Positions 34,142 through 41,950 of a DNA stretch of 64,000 nt are shown piece after piece. Within the stretch, counting starts at the first letter, position 1. Every line of letters starts with the position of its first letter. The stretch is from Bacillota bacterium (GTDB taxonomy: Bacteria; Bacillota; Clostridia; Acetivibrionales; DSM-1351): the NCBI GenBank assembly GCA_023397905.1, contig JAEWSZ010000186.1:1-64000 (forward strand), written 5' to 3'. Under the pieces are notes generated by a model. That model had not been told where the DNA came from. It worked only from the letters and a program-made list of their open reading frames with translations, and did not search any database. A program made the position numbers and the translations under genes.

Positions 34142-34780
34142 ATGTTTAAGTCATTATCTAAAAAAACAACTTTATTAATTATTATGGTTATGCTGTCAGC
34201 CATGGTCATATCCGCATGCGGCTCTCAAAACCAGAAAAGCGGCAGTCCTTCACCCGCCGGAGACTCAGGCCATCCCCAGATCCAGTTTGAATTGGAAAAG
34301 GGCGGCAAAATGACATTTGAGCTCTATCCCGAATACGCGCCGGAGACAGTCAGCAACTTTATCAGCCTGGCAGAAAAAGGCTTTTACGATGGTCTGACCT
34401 TTCATAGAATAATCAAAGGCTTCATGATACAGGGCGGCGACCCTGAAGGCACCGGAGCCGGAGGCTCAGGCAAAAATATCAAAGGTGAATTCAGTTCAAA
34501 CGGTTTTACCCAGAATACCTTAAAGCACACCCGCGGAGTAATTTCCATGGCCAGAAGCGAAGACCCCGACTCAGCTTCCAGCCAGTTCTTCATCATGGAT
34601 GGAGACGAACCGCGGCTGGATGGCAACTATGCGGCCTTCGGAAAACTGATCGACGGTGAAGATATCCTCGACCAAATAGCTGATACGCCGGTAGTACAAA
34701 ATCCAAACTCCGGTGATCCTGTCCCGTCACAGCCCACCGAAGAGGTCAAAATCAAATCGGTGACAGTATTGAGCAAGTGA
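34142..34780 (+). CDS. Cyclophilin-type peptidyl-prolyl isomerase lipoprotein
   Basis: Extracytoplasmic folding catalyst. The signal peptide ends in the lipobox VISACG (Cys26), with a short Ser/Pro linker. The cyclophilin domain (about 45-212) has TFHRIIKGFMIQGGDPEGTG with the catalytic Arg and SSQFFIM. GGAGG precedes the ATG. It is a single gene with its own terminator. A degenerate heptamer repeat begins at the base after the stop codon. Confidence 0.92.
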   Translation: MFKSLSKKTTLLIIMVMLSAMVISACGSQNQKSGSPSPAGDSGHPQIQFELEKGGKMTFELYPEYAPETVSNFISLAEKGFYDGLTFHRIIKGFMIQGGDPEGTGAGGSGKNIKGEFSSNGFTQNTLKHTRGVISMARSEDPDSASSQFFIMDGDEPRLDGNYAAFGKLIDGEDILDQIADTPVVQNPNSGDPVPSQPTEEVKIKSVTVLSK

Positions 34781-34843
34781 GAAATGGGGATTCGGAAATG
34801 AGAATTCAGTAGTCATAATCCGGGAGTCAGAAATCAGAATAAT
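34781..34843 (+). repeat. Degenerate heptamer repeat abutting the cyclophilin stop codon
   Basis: Nine 7-nt units in perfect phase begin right after the TGA: GAAATGG, GGATTCG, GAAATGA, GAATTCA, GTAGTCA, TAATCCG, GGAGTCA, GAAATCA, GAATAAT. Consensus and register match the copies at 1996-2037 and 58507-58548. The terminator hairpin begins two bases after it. Confidence 0.7.
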
Positions 34844-34844
34844 A

Positions 34845-34893
34845 AAGGCCGTCAACTTACGAAAAATTGTTATCAGGAGTTGACGGCCTTTTT
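34845..34893 (+). terminator. Terminator of the cyclophilin gene
   Basis: AAGGCCGTCAACT (34845-34857) and AGTTGACGGCCTT (34878-34890) are perfect 13-bp arms with a 20-nt loop and a T-tract. The right arm lies inside the last codons of the convergent fepC-like gene, so the terminator doubles as coding sequence. Confidence 0.85.
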
Positions 34894-35685
34894 CTCCGCC
34901 TGATGCAGCAGTCCGTATGTCAGGCAAACCGGACGGCCGGCGCGTGGTTCGCGCACGATCTCCGCGTCGATGCCAAATGCGTCCCTGAGTACGGATGGGA
35001 CCATCACCTGATCCGGAATCCCATGTTTGATAATTGCTCCGTCGCGGATCGCAACCATATAATCGGAGAAACGCGCCGCAAGGTTTAAGTCGTGAAGGAC
35101 CATTACGATGGTGCAATCCTGGTTATGATTCAAATCGTACAGCAGCTCCAGCACTTCAAGCTGATGAGCCATATCCAGATAAGTAGTGGGCTCGTCGAGC
35201 AGAATAACACCGGTCTGCTGCGCCAGCGCCATGGCAATCCACACCTTTTGGCGCTGCCCCCCTGAAAGGGTATCCACCTCGCGGTTTTCAAATTCATTCA
35301 GCTTTGTCGCCGAGAGCGCCCACCTTATGATCTTCCTGTCCTCCGGCGTCAGCTTTCCGAAACCCCGTTGATGGGGAAAGCGGCCGTATGCCACCAGCTC
35401 GCTAACAGTCAGGCCGCTTGGTGCCAGCGGCGTCTGTGGCAAAACGGCCATTTTCTTTGCGATCTCTTTTGTTGAGAGGGACCGGATATCCTCGCCTTCC
35501 AGATACACCGCCCCGTTCCTGGGCTTGAGAACACGCCCTATGGCCTTGAGGACTGTGGATTTCCCGCAGCCGTTGGGTCCGATGATAGATGTGATCTTTC
35601 CCCGGGGTATCTCCATATCAAGCGCTTTGACAATGAGTGTCTCGTCGTAGGCGATATCCAATTTTTCCGTTGCAATACTGTTCAT
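34873..35685 (-). CDS. Iron-siderophore ABC transporter ATP-binding protein
   Basis: FepC/FecE-like ATPase of 270 aa. Walker A is GPNGCGKSTVL (about 38-48), Q-loop LPQTPLAPSGLTV, signature LSGGQRQKVWIAMALAQ, Walker B ILLDEPTTYLD, and the switch His is in MVLHDLNLA. LDEPTTYLDM and the GRFPHQ motif are characteristic of the iron-chelate branch. The start has only a distant AAAGG. It is last gene of the siderophore operon, after a 99-bp gap that contains a hairpin. Confidence 0.92.
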   Translation of the reverse strand: MNSIATEKLDIAYDETLIVKALDMEIPRGKITSIIGPNGCGKSTVLKAIGRVLKPRNGAVYLEGEDIRSLSTKEIAKKMAVLPQTPLAPSGLTVSELVAYGRFPHQRGFGKLTPEDRKIIRWALSATKLNEFENREVDTLSGGQRQKVWIAMALAQQTGVILLDEPTTYLDMAHQLEVLELLYDLNHNQDCTIVMVLHDLNLAARFSDYMVAIRDGAIIKHGIPDQVMVPSVLRDAFGIDAEIVREPRAGRPVCLTYGLLHQAEKKAVNS

Positions 35686-35750
35686 AAAAGTACCATTAGC
35701 CTTTCCGCACGCTTTTTGTAAAGATATTTTGGCGGTGCATATATTCCGCC

Positions 35751-35784
35751 GGAGGTCGACTTGAAAGTGCTTTTGCCGACCTCC
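35751..35784 (-). repeat. Intergenic hairpin carrying a ribosome-binding-like sequence
   Basis: GGAGGTCG (35751-35758) and CGACCTCC (35777-35784) form an 8-bp stem immediately after the upstream permease stop. On the minus-strand RNA the 5' arm holds AAGGAGGT, but no start codon follows at a usable distance. It may be an mRNA processing or stability element that sets ATPase levels, or the trace of a lost small gene. Confidence 0.45.
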
Positions 35785-36798
35785 TTAATTTGCTTTTGCC
35801 AGAAGATACAGGAAGTATGGCGTGCTGAGCACTGTAATAATAATCCCTGTGGGGATGTCTGCCCCAAGACCGATGGTCCTGGCAATTGTATCCGAAAGCA
35901 GTACAATGATCGCTCCGGTCAGGGATGCTGCCGGAATCATCAGCACGTGGTTTGGTCCCACGAGCTTTTTTGCCATATGCGGTGAAATCATCCCCACGAA
36001 AAAGAAGTTGCCGCCCAAAGCCACGCTTCCCGACGACAGCGCCACCGCTGCAATGGACAATCCGAAAAATTCGGGCTTGACCGCCACTCCCAGGCCGACC
36101 GCCGTCCGGCTGCCCAGGTTGAGCGCATTTAAAATACGGGACTTGTATAGCACATAGATCAGCAGCAGCAATGTCCAGGGTGCAAGGACGGACAGGTATT
36201 GCCAATCGTCTCCCCAAAGGCTTCCGGCATACCAGCGCTGTATAAAGTCCATTTGATTCTGGTCGAGTTTGAGAGTCAGAAGCGTTGTGAGTGCCCCATA
36301 GCCGCTTGAGAGCGCAACACCTGTCAGGATAAGCCCAGTAGGCGAAATATCTCTCCCCCGCCTGTAGGATAATAAGAAAATCAACGCCGCTGCCGTAATA
36401 CCTCCTACAAAGGCAAGCAGAGGCAATGTGATGGCCGCTGACACGCCCTGCATGGAAAACACCGTCACAAAAATCAGTACGGCCAACCCGGAACCGGAGC
36501 TTATACCCAGTGTTCCCGGGCTTGCCATGTCATTATGCAGCAAACTTTGCATTATGCAGCCGGAGGCTCCCATACCAATGCCTACAAGTATGGCTAGTAC
36601 CATACGGGGCAGGCGGAACTCAAACACTATAAGCTTTTGCTTGTCCGTTCCCTTTCCAAAGACGACATCAAGTACCTCAAAGGGGGAGAGGTTCATTTTG
36701 CCGGAATTGATACTGATAACGGCAATTGCCAGCATTAGGACGGACATAAACGCGATGATGAGCAGGCCCCGTTTAACTGTGAAGCGCCGTTTATTCAT
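35785..36798 (-). CDS. Iron-siderophore ABC transporter permease (FecCD family, second subunit)
   Basis: A 337-aa permease with about nine to ten membrane helices. It carries FecCD motifs such as SLLHNDMASPGTLGISSGSG and FVGMISPHMAKKLVGPNH. It pairs with the permease encoded upstream, overlapping it by 4 bp (ATGA type), which points to equimolar heterodimer synthesis. FepG-like. Confidence 0.92.
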   Translation of the reverse strand: MNKRRFTVKRGLLIIAFMSVLMLAIAVISINSGKMNLSPFEVLDVVFGKGTDKQKLIVFEFRLPRMVLAILVGIGMGASGCIMQSLLHNDMASPGTLGISSGSGLAVLIFVTVFSMQGVSAAITLPLLAFVGGITAAALIFLLSYRRGRDISPTGLILTGVALSSGYGALTTLLTLKLDQNQMDFIQRWYAGSLWGDDWQYLSVLAPWTLLLLIYVLYKSRILNALNLGSRTAVGLGVAVKPEFFGLSIAAVALSSGSVALGGNFFFVGMISPHMAKKLVGPNHVLMIPAASLTGAIIVLLSDTIARTIGLGADIPTGIIITVLSTPYFLYLLAKAN

Positions 36799-37823
36799 TG
36801 GAATTCCCTCCTTTGCTTGCGGGCAAGATAAAGGAAGTATGGTACGCCGATCACGGCGAAGATAATTCCGATGGGTATCTCATAAGGTTTGTTGACGAGC
36901 CGGCCGGCCAGGTCGGCAGATACGGTCAGGAGCGCGCCATAAACCGCCGAAGCCGGAATGATATAGCGGTAATCCACACCGATCATATACCGCACAATAT
37001 GCGGCGTGATCAGCCCCACGAAACCTACCGGGCCGACAACAATAACCGATAGCCCCGTCAGCACCAGTACGATCACCGTGGAAAGCCCTTTGACAAGCCC
37101 CGTTTTCAGCCCCAGTCCGGTGGCCACATCATCCCCGAGGCTAAGCACCGTAACGGCCGGTGACAATGCTATTGCCGCCAGCACTCCCGCAGCAAATAGT
37201 GGGGTGATGACGGCAAGTTCGCCCCATTTGGCCCCTGCGGTGCCTCCCGCCGTCCAGTAGGCCAGAGCTTGCCCCAACCGGTACCTGATGGCTATATACT
37301 GGCTGAACGCGCCAAAGAGCATGGAAATCGAAATTCCGGCCAGCACCAGCCTCTGCGGCGTCATGCCACGCTTGCCCATGGAGGCGATGAAGTAGGTCAT
37401 GCCGGTGGCGGTCGCCGCCCCAAGGCAGGCGAACAGCATCGTCTGTCCGTATGTGCGGGACGGCAAAAGCGCCATACACAGTGCCATGGCGAATGTGGCG
37501 CCGCTGCTGACGCCCATCAGGCCGGAATCGGCCAGTGGGTTGCGGGTGGTGCCCTGCATAATGGCCCCGCATATGGCAAGACTGCATCCGACGATAATGT
37601 CGGCTACAGTCCTGGGAAAACGCAGAGTCCGGATTATCTGGTGCTCTGGCAGACCCGGATTAAAGCGGAAAACCGCTTCCCAAGCTGTGCCTATACGCAT
37701 GTCGGCGGCGCCGAAAGAAATCGACGCCGCTGATAGGAGCACCAGCAGCCCCAAGCCTGCCACCATATAGAGTGTAAAGCGTGCGGCGCCGTTGCGCCGC
37801 TGTTTCGGATGAATATGCCGCAT
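36795..37823 (-). CDS. Iron-siderophore ABC transporter permease (FecCD family, first subunit)
   Basis: A 342-aa FepD-like permease. Signature strings are GCSLAICGAIMQGTTRNPLADSG and FVGLITPHIVRYMIGVDYRY. About ten hydrophobic segments. AAGGAAT lies before the ATG. It sits 59 bp after the nitroreductase-like gene and in front of its partner subunit. Confidence 0.92.
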   Translation of the reverse strand: MRHIHPKQRRNGAARFTLYMVAGLGLLVLLSAASISFGAADMRIGTAWEAVFRFNPGLPEHQIIRTLRFPRTVADIIVGCSLAICGAIMQGTTRNPLADSGLMGVSSGATFAMALCMALLPSRTYGQTMLFACLGAATATGMTYFIASMGKRGMTPQRLVLAGISISMLFGAFSQYIAIRYRLGQALAYWTAGGTAGAKWGELAVITPLFAAGVLAAIALSPAVTVLSLGDDVATGLGLKTGLVKGLSTVIVLVLTGLSVIVVGPVGFVGLITPHIVRYMIGVDYRYIIPASAVYGALLTVSADLAGRLVNKPYEIPIGIIFAVIGVPYFLYLARKQRREFQ

Positions 37824-37882
37824 AAGTTTATTCCTTTTCGGGTTATGTGATTATTGCATTGAATGCCTCAATTATGTGTGCC

Positions 37883-38425
37883 TTAAAATATTGTCATAAG
37901 CTCACCGCCGCTCCTCCGTGCCTTCGCCGGGGGAACCCGCTCCGGGTATCCGCAATACATAACTCCGACGATTTTCTCATTTTCATACACATTGAGTGAA
38001 ATATTGGCATCCGGTGAATATATCCAGGCATTTGTTTTCCAGACAGTACCGATTCCCAGTTCCCAGGCTGCGAGCTGAAAATTCTGGATGAGCGCTGCCG
38101 AAGCATATAAGGCTTCATCTGCAATTTTAGAGTTTTGGCCAGTCTTGCTTACAACGATTAATATAAGCGGTGCCGAAAGAATCTCTTTTTCCCAGACAGA
38201 TTTATATCTCTCCCTTTCAGCGGTATTCAGGCTTTTCAGGATTATGTCCAGCAGCTTTGTTTTACCCTCCTCCGATATGACAATAAAACGCCATGGCTCT
38301 ATATCACTGTAATAGGGGGCCCAAACGGAAATGTCCAGCAATTCTTCAAGAACCGGAAGGGAAATTTTATCCTTTTTAAAGTCACGTATAGTTCTTCTGT
38401 TTTTTATTAGTTGAGAAACCGTCAA
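37883..38425 (-). CDS. Nitroreductase-family flavoprotein
   Basis: A 180-aa FMN-dependent NAD(P)H oxidoreductase fold. The N-terminal KNRRTIRDFKKDKI binds FMN phosphate. WAPYYSDIEPWRFIV and the C-terminal VGVMYCGYPERVPPAKARR are typical. Within an iron-siderophore import operon it may reduce the ferric chelate to release iron, an inference from position. It lies 28 bp after the AraC/binding-protein gene. Confidence 0.82.
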   Translation of the reverse strand: MTVSQLIKNRRTIRDFKKDKISLPVLEELLDISVWAPYYSDIEPWRFIVISEEGKTKLLDIILKSLNTAERERYKSVWEKEILSAPLILIVVSKTGQNSKIADEALYASAALIQNFQLAAWELGIGTVWKTNAWIYSPDANISLNVYENEKIVGVMYCGYPERVPPAKARRSGGELMTIF

Positions 38426-38453
38426 TTTTCACCCTCCCAGACCGCAATTGATT

Positions 38454-39440
38454 TTACTGTGCTATTGCCGATATTGATCCGGAGATGAATTCGATAAGAG
38501 CGGTCGAGGTCTGAACATCGCTTGACGACAGCAGATTATAGGGAATGATGATGACCTTTCCGTCCTGTATGGCTTTGGCGGTAGACCAGACGGGATGGGA
38601 CTTCAAAGTATCAAGCGTGATCTCTCCTGACGTAGAATAAACCAGCAAATAGTCGCCGCAATACTGAACCAGCGATTCGTTGGACAGGGGCAGGAATGTG
38701 GCATTCTGTTGTTTCATTGCGGAAGTTACCGCCTCCGGCGCATTCAATCCCAGGTTTGCAAACAGATATCGTGAAGAACCGGGGCCTTGATTTTCTCCAT
38801 ACAAATAGATTTGTTCATCCAACTGAACAAAAGTAAATGTCTTTGAACTGATGTTTAAGGCATCAATCTTATTTTTAGCCTTTTCAACCGTATTGACATA
38901 GTTTGAATACAGCTCTTCAGATTTTTGGCCATCCTTGTTAAGGACGTCAGCAATAAACGTTAATCTGTCTTTTAAGGGCATGTCATACGGAACAACCACA
39001 GTTGGAGCAATTTTGTGAGCGGGCTCGTATCCCCAGTCACCTCCCACGATGATCAGATCAGGATCAAGCGACATAATCGCTTCCGATTCCGGCTCTTTAA
39101 TAACCGTCACATTTGCCAGCTGATCTTTGAAAACACCGTCGTCATTTATTCCGATAATGCCTATAGGCTGAATCCCAAGGGCTAAAACATCCCCGACAAA
39201 ATATTCCACAACGACCCTCTTAGGGTTTGCCGGCACTTCGACATTTCCCTTGACGGTATTGATTGTCCTCGTCTTTTCTTCCGGCTGCGTTGTCCCTTCC
39301 GGCGCCTGCGTTGTGATGGACTGCGACGGCACCGCATTTGCATCGCCATTGGCCGGTGTGCCTGTTCCGCACGCCGAAAGCATCAGCATCAGCGAAAGTG
39401 CGGCCACAATTACCATTTTCTTTTTAGAATTTTTTAACAT
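38454..39440 (-). CDS. Candidate internal start: siderophore-binding lipoprotein made from the 3' half
   Basis: ATG at 39440-39438 is preceded by AAGGAGT (39454-39448) with seven bases between, as good as any in the operon. The resulting 328-aa protein has a complete type II signal peptide with lipobox LSAC (Cys24) and the whole siderophore-binding domain. It would supply the missing extracytoplasmic receptor for the FepDGC-type transporter. Either both products are made, or the long frame is a recent in-frame joining of two genes. Inference from sequence only. Confidence 0.55.
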   Translation of the reverse strand: MLKNSKKKMVIVAALSLMLMLSACGTGTPANGDANAVPSQSITTQAPEGTTQPEEKTRTINTVKGNVEVPANPKRVVVEYFVGDVLALGIQPIGIIGINDDGVFKDQLANVTVIKEPESEAIMSLDPDLIIVGGDWGYEPAHKIAPTVVVPYDMPLKDRLTFIADVLNKDGQKSEELYSNYVNTVEKAKNKIDALNISSKTFTFVQLDEQIYLYGENQGPGSSRYLFANLGLNAPEAVTSAMKQQNATFLPLSNESLVQYCGDYLLVYSTSGEITLDTLKSHPVWSTAKAIQDGKVIIIPYNLLSSSDVQTSTALIEFISGSISAIAQ

Positions 39441-40412
39441 TGAAAATACTCCTTCTCCACTTTGTTCGAATAATCTAACTAATCTTTCCTCATTATAAGA
39501 GAAGCCGGAAGAAGTATCCATGGTGTAATCGCTCATGTTATTTGATGTTTTCGCTCTATATTCCCGCGGCGACATGCCAAAACTTTTCATAAATAATTTG
39601 CTGAAATTGAATTCATCCGGGAAACCGGCAGCGGCTGCCACAAGCCTGATGGAAATATCTCTGTCCAGCAATAATTTCTTAGCCGTAAGCAACCGTGTAT
39701 TCATCAAAAACTCTTGCGGACTTTCCCCGTATTGGCTTTTGAAACTCCTGCGCAAGTGGCTGGCGCTGATACCCAGTACAGAAGCTATGGATTGTATGGA
39801 TACCGCCTCATTGTAATGCTCTTCAATATACCGTTTTGCCATAGTGACAGTATCCGGCTGAAAAACGAGGATGTCTCTCTTGACCAGTTCTTCATAGATT
39901 TCATACACCAGCTGATAGAAGGCGGTTTTCCCGTAAAAAAGGTGCAGGGGTGTCGGGCTGCGCCACTGTTCATACATTTTCCTGAGCTGCTCTGCGAAAA
40001 ATATTGGGTTGCCCGGCACAAACCCATACTGCTGCTTAAACGGATTCATCCGCTCCATCAGCTTTGCCAGCTCCCGTTTGTGCAAAGAGCTCTCCCCCGC
40101 CTTGTACAGCACCATGTAATACTCCAGCCAGCCGCAGTTTGGCTGAATGGTTAGCTCCGTATTCTTTCCGCCGTGAAAAAGCCCGAACCGCTCCACGCTG
40201 TATGAAGTATCATCCAGAGATACCTCCGCTTTGCCTCCGCTGGTATAGATAAACATGCTGGCGGGCATGCGGTAGCGGTGAACAGTCTCTTCCGGCGAAA
40301 TGAGATTATGGCGTATATCTATCAATGAGATTGCCGAACGATTCCATATTCGGATGGCGTCAGCAAGGGTATCCATGGAGAAAATGCCGCCTTCTGTATT
40401 CCTGTTATCCAT
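38454..40412 (-). CDS. AraC regulator fused to a lipoprotein-type siderophore-binding protein
   Basis: One 652-aa frame with two halves. Residues 1-285 form an AraC regulator: cupin-like sensor, then helix-turn-helix pair (SIQSIASVLGISASHLRRSF, FNFSKLFMKSFGMSPREY). From Met325 the sequence reads as a new lipoprotein (KKKMVIVAALSLMLMLSACG, Cys348), followed by an FhuD/FepB-like binding domain to 652. A ribosome-binding site lies before Met325 (see 38454-39440). Comparable AraC-binding-protein fusions (Btr type) sense siderophore in the cytoplasm; the internal signal peptide here is odd. First gene of the iron operon. Its own start has a weak AAGG. Confidence 0.82.
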   Translation of the reverse strand: MDNRNTEGGIFSMDTLADAIRIWNRSAISLIDIRHNLISPEETVHRYRMPASMFIYTSGGKAEVSLDDTSYSVERFGLFHGGKNTELTIQPNCGWLEYYMVLYKAGESSLHKRELAKLMERMNPFKQQYGFVPGNPIFFAEQLRKMYEQWRSPTPLHLFYGKTAFYQLVYEIYEELVKRDILVFQPDTVTMAKRYIEEHYNEAVSIQSIASVLGISASHLRRSFKSQYGESPQEFLMNTRLLTAKKLLLDRDISIRLVAAAAGFPDEFNFSKLFMKSFGMSPREYRAKTSNNMSDYTMDTSSGFSYNEERLVRLFEQSGEGVFSMLKNSKKKMVIVAALSLMLMLSACGTGTPANGDANAVPSQSITTQAPEGTTQPEEKTRTINTVKGNVEVPANPKRVVVEYFVGDVLALGIQPIGIIGINDDGVFKDQLANVTVIKEPESEAIMSLDPDLIIVGGDWGYEPAHKIAPTVVVPYDMPLKDRLTFIADVLNKDGQKSEELYSNYVNTVEKAKNKIDALNISSKTFTFVQLDEQIYLYGENQGPGSSRYLFANLGLNAPEAVTSAMKQQNATFLPLSNESLVQYCGDYLLVYSTSGEITLDTLKSHPVWSTAKAIQDGKVIIIPYNLLSSSDVQTSTALIEFISGSISAIAQ

Positions 40413-40449
40413 AAAAACCTTGTATGATATAGCAAGCAGCTAAAATCAT
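40405..40449 (-). CDS. Possible 14-codon leader ORF overlapping the AraC-fusion start
   Basis: ATG at 40449-40447 with AAAGGAA five bases upstream encodes MILAACYIIQGFYG and ends at TAA 40407-40405. The stop overlaps the ATG of the fusion gene (ATGGATAA), and the fusion gene's own ribosome-binding site is poor. Translational coupling through this leader would explain how the large gene is initiated. Confidence 0.4.
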   Translation of the reverse strand: MILAACYIIQGFYG

Positions 40450-40501
40450 ACGTTCCTTTCTAAATCACGGTCGGCTCCTTTGCAGCAATGCTGCGGTTTC
40501 T

Positions 40502-40517
40502 GTTAGAATACTCTAAC
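40502..40517. promoter_or_regulatory. Palindromic operator of the iron-siderophore operon
   Basis: GTTAGAATACTCTAAC is a near-perfect dyad identical in 15 of 16 bases to the core of the palindrome at 14363-14378. It lies just downstream of the predicted -10, where a bound repressor would block initiation. The GTTAG/CTAAC half sites and the operon's content suggest an iron-responsive DtxR-type or similar regulator. Confidence 0.65.
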
Positions 40518-40525
40518 TTATTGCA

Positions 40526-40555
40526 ATTATAACATATCATATCCGGCAAGAACAA
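40526..40555 (-). promoter_or_regulatory. Promoter of the iron-siderophore operon
   Basis: Minus-strand TTGTTC (40555-40550), an 18-nt spacer, then TATAAT (40531-40526). The operator begins nine bases further downstream. Confidence 0.55.
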
Positions 40556-40835
40556 GAGATTTAACAGCCCTGTGAAGTCCGCAATTCGCACTATCTTAAA
40601 TTTTAACACCGCATTATGTCAATAAAATTTTAAAATCAACTGTTAAAAAATATACGTGAAAAACTATTTTCCCCTATGCTTTACACGTGAATTGTACAGA
40701 ATAACTGCGTTGAAAGCCGGCTTAAAAGCAATATCCTCCCGGAAGGCGAAGGCTTTCAATCGTAATTGACTTTGGTAAGGTGCCAGATCAGTGGCCGCAA
40801 CATAAAAATGACTCCAGGTAAAAAACCTGAAGCCA
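40556..40835. other. Intergenic region between the iron operon and tRNA-Leu
   Basis: No coding signal is visible. The left part is AT-rich. From about 40689 to 40783 a GC-richer stretch resembles, with many changes, the noncoding stretch at about 45505-45617 (shared features include AATTGTRCA at the left and AATTGRCTTTG plus TAAGG at the right). It may be a decayed dispersed repeat. Confidence 0.3.
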
Positions 40836-40924
40836 TGGTGCCGAAGACCGGAATCGAACCGGTACGGGGGGTTAGCCCCGCAGGATTTTAAGTCCTGTGC
40901 GTCTGCCAGTTCCGCCACTTCGGC
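40836..40924 (-). tRNA. tRNA-Leu (TAA anticodon)
   Basis: A class II tRNA of 89 nt with encoded CCA. Acceptor GCCGAAG pairs with CTTCGGC, the anticodon loop is CTTAAAA, and a long variable arm (GCGGGGCTAACCCCCCGT) and T arm GGTTCGATTCC are present. The long variable arm and UAA anticodon identify leucine. Confidence 0.95.
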
Positions 40925-40950
40925 GCGGATTATTTATAGACGACTAGCTT

Positions 40951-40980
40951 ATTATAATACTATAAGTACGCCAGTGTCAA
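40951..40980 (-). promoter_or_regulatory. Promoter of tRNA-Leu
   Basis: Minus-strand TTGACA (40980-40975), an 18-nt spacer, then TATAAT (40956-40951), about 27 bp upstream of the tRNA 5' end. Confidence 0.75.
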
Positions 40981-41046
40981 CACCTATTTATGGCTGATTT
41001 ATAACTTCCAAGCAGCCCATTTGGGATTGAAATTGCATTAAAATCT

Positions 41047-41478
41047 TTAATACTGAGCGGACTTTCTGTATCCGCTGTTGCCACGTTTGGAATCCATGCT
41101 CTTTTTCAGGTCATGAAGCTTTTCATCGCTATCCTTCATAAATTTCGCCAACCTGTCTTCAAAAGAACCGTTACCCGAGGCATTTCTGGCATTGTTCCAG
41201 TCCAATTCGGCCGGAGCCCTGGTAATCGCGGCGGCAGGCTTCTGTTCTCCGGCCTTCTTTATGGAAAGCCCGATTTTGCCGTTTTGATCAACTGTTAAAA
41301 TTTTTACTTTAACTGTCTGATTTTCTTTGAGATGGGAACCGATGTCTTTTACATACTCCTGAGCGACTTCAGAAATGTGAACCAAACCTGTTTTTCCTTC
41401 GGGCAGCTGAATAAATGCTCCAAAAGCAGTTATTCCCGTGACCTTACCCTCAACTATCTGTCCAACTTCGAGCGGCAT
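41047..41478 (-). CDS. S1 RNA-binding domain protein (YabR-like)
   Basis: A 143-aa protein with one S1 domain at the N-terminus (VGQIVEGKVTGITAFGAFIQLPEGKTGLVHISEV) and a charged, disordered C-terminal half. It probably binds RNA or ribosomes. The ATG at 41478 is chosen as the natural domain start, with GGAGGA upstream at a rather long spacing. This is the expected gene after divIC in the conserved Firmicute block. Confidence 0.88.
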   Translation of the reverse strand: MPLEVGQIVEGKVTGITAFGAFIQLPEGKTGLVHISEVAQEYVKDIGSHLKENQTVKVKILTVDQNGKIGLSIKKAGEQKPAAAITRAPAELDWNNARNASGNGSFEDRLAKFMKDSDEKLHDLKKSMDSKRGNSGYRKSAQY

Positions 41479-41584
41479 AAAATAAGAAATCCTCCTCAAT
41501 TTCAACCCTGGATAGTTATTAATTACATAAAAGCAATTCGATTATATAGTATATGTTAAATTCCGTCAAGCAATAGTTATATAG

Positions 41585-41863
41585 TTATTTATTGGTGTCC
41601 ACATATATTTTCTCACCGTCTTTAACATATCCCAATTTTTCTCTGGCTATTTTTTCAACAAACTCATCGGTGGCAATTTGTGACTTCTGTTTTGCAAGCT
41701 GTTGATTTTTAACGGTCTCATTGTGTATTTCCTTCTCCAGCTTGGCATACTGGACATTTCTTTCCTCAATATACACCTGCTGGTTGTACACCGTATAAAT
41801 AAAATAGCAGGCAGAAACAAGCAATATTAATGTCCACAAATTGAATTTCTTTCGTTTTTTCAT
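41585..41863 (-). CDS. divIC: Septum formation initiator DivIC/FtsB-like
   Basis: A 92-aa bitopic membrane protein: a short basic cytoplasmic tail, one membrane helix (about 10-27), then an extracytoplasmic coiled coil and the family end motif IAREKLGYVKDGEKIYV. It links FtsL/DivIB in the divisome. Position between yabQ and the S1 gene agrees with Bacillus gene order. Confidence 0.88.
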   Translation of the reverse strand: MKKRKKFNLWTLILLVSACYFIYTVYNQQVYIEERNVQYAKLEKEIHNETVKNQQLAKQKSQIATDEFVEKIAREKLGYVKDGEKIYVDTNK

Positions 41864-41950
41864 AAGCTACCTCTTTAGCTTCCATCTTTTGTAAAAATAT
41901 TAAAACAACACAATTATAGTATATATTCTATGTCAAGGTAAAAATTCCTG

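Noticed and set aside
34873..34893. Possible truncation of the siderophore ATPase by the convergent terminator
   Set aside because: The frame is intact to its stop codon and of normal length; the overlap is only the hairpin's right arm.
40664..40918. 84-codon minus-strand frame ending in tRNA-Leu
   Set aside because: Its N-terminus is tRNA sequence and the rest covers noncoding DNA; there is no ribosome-binding site.
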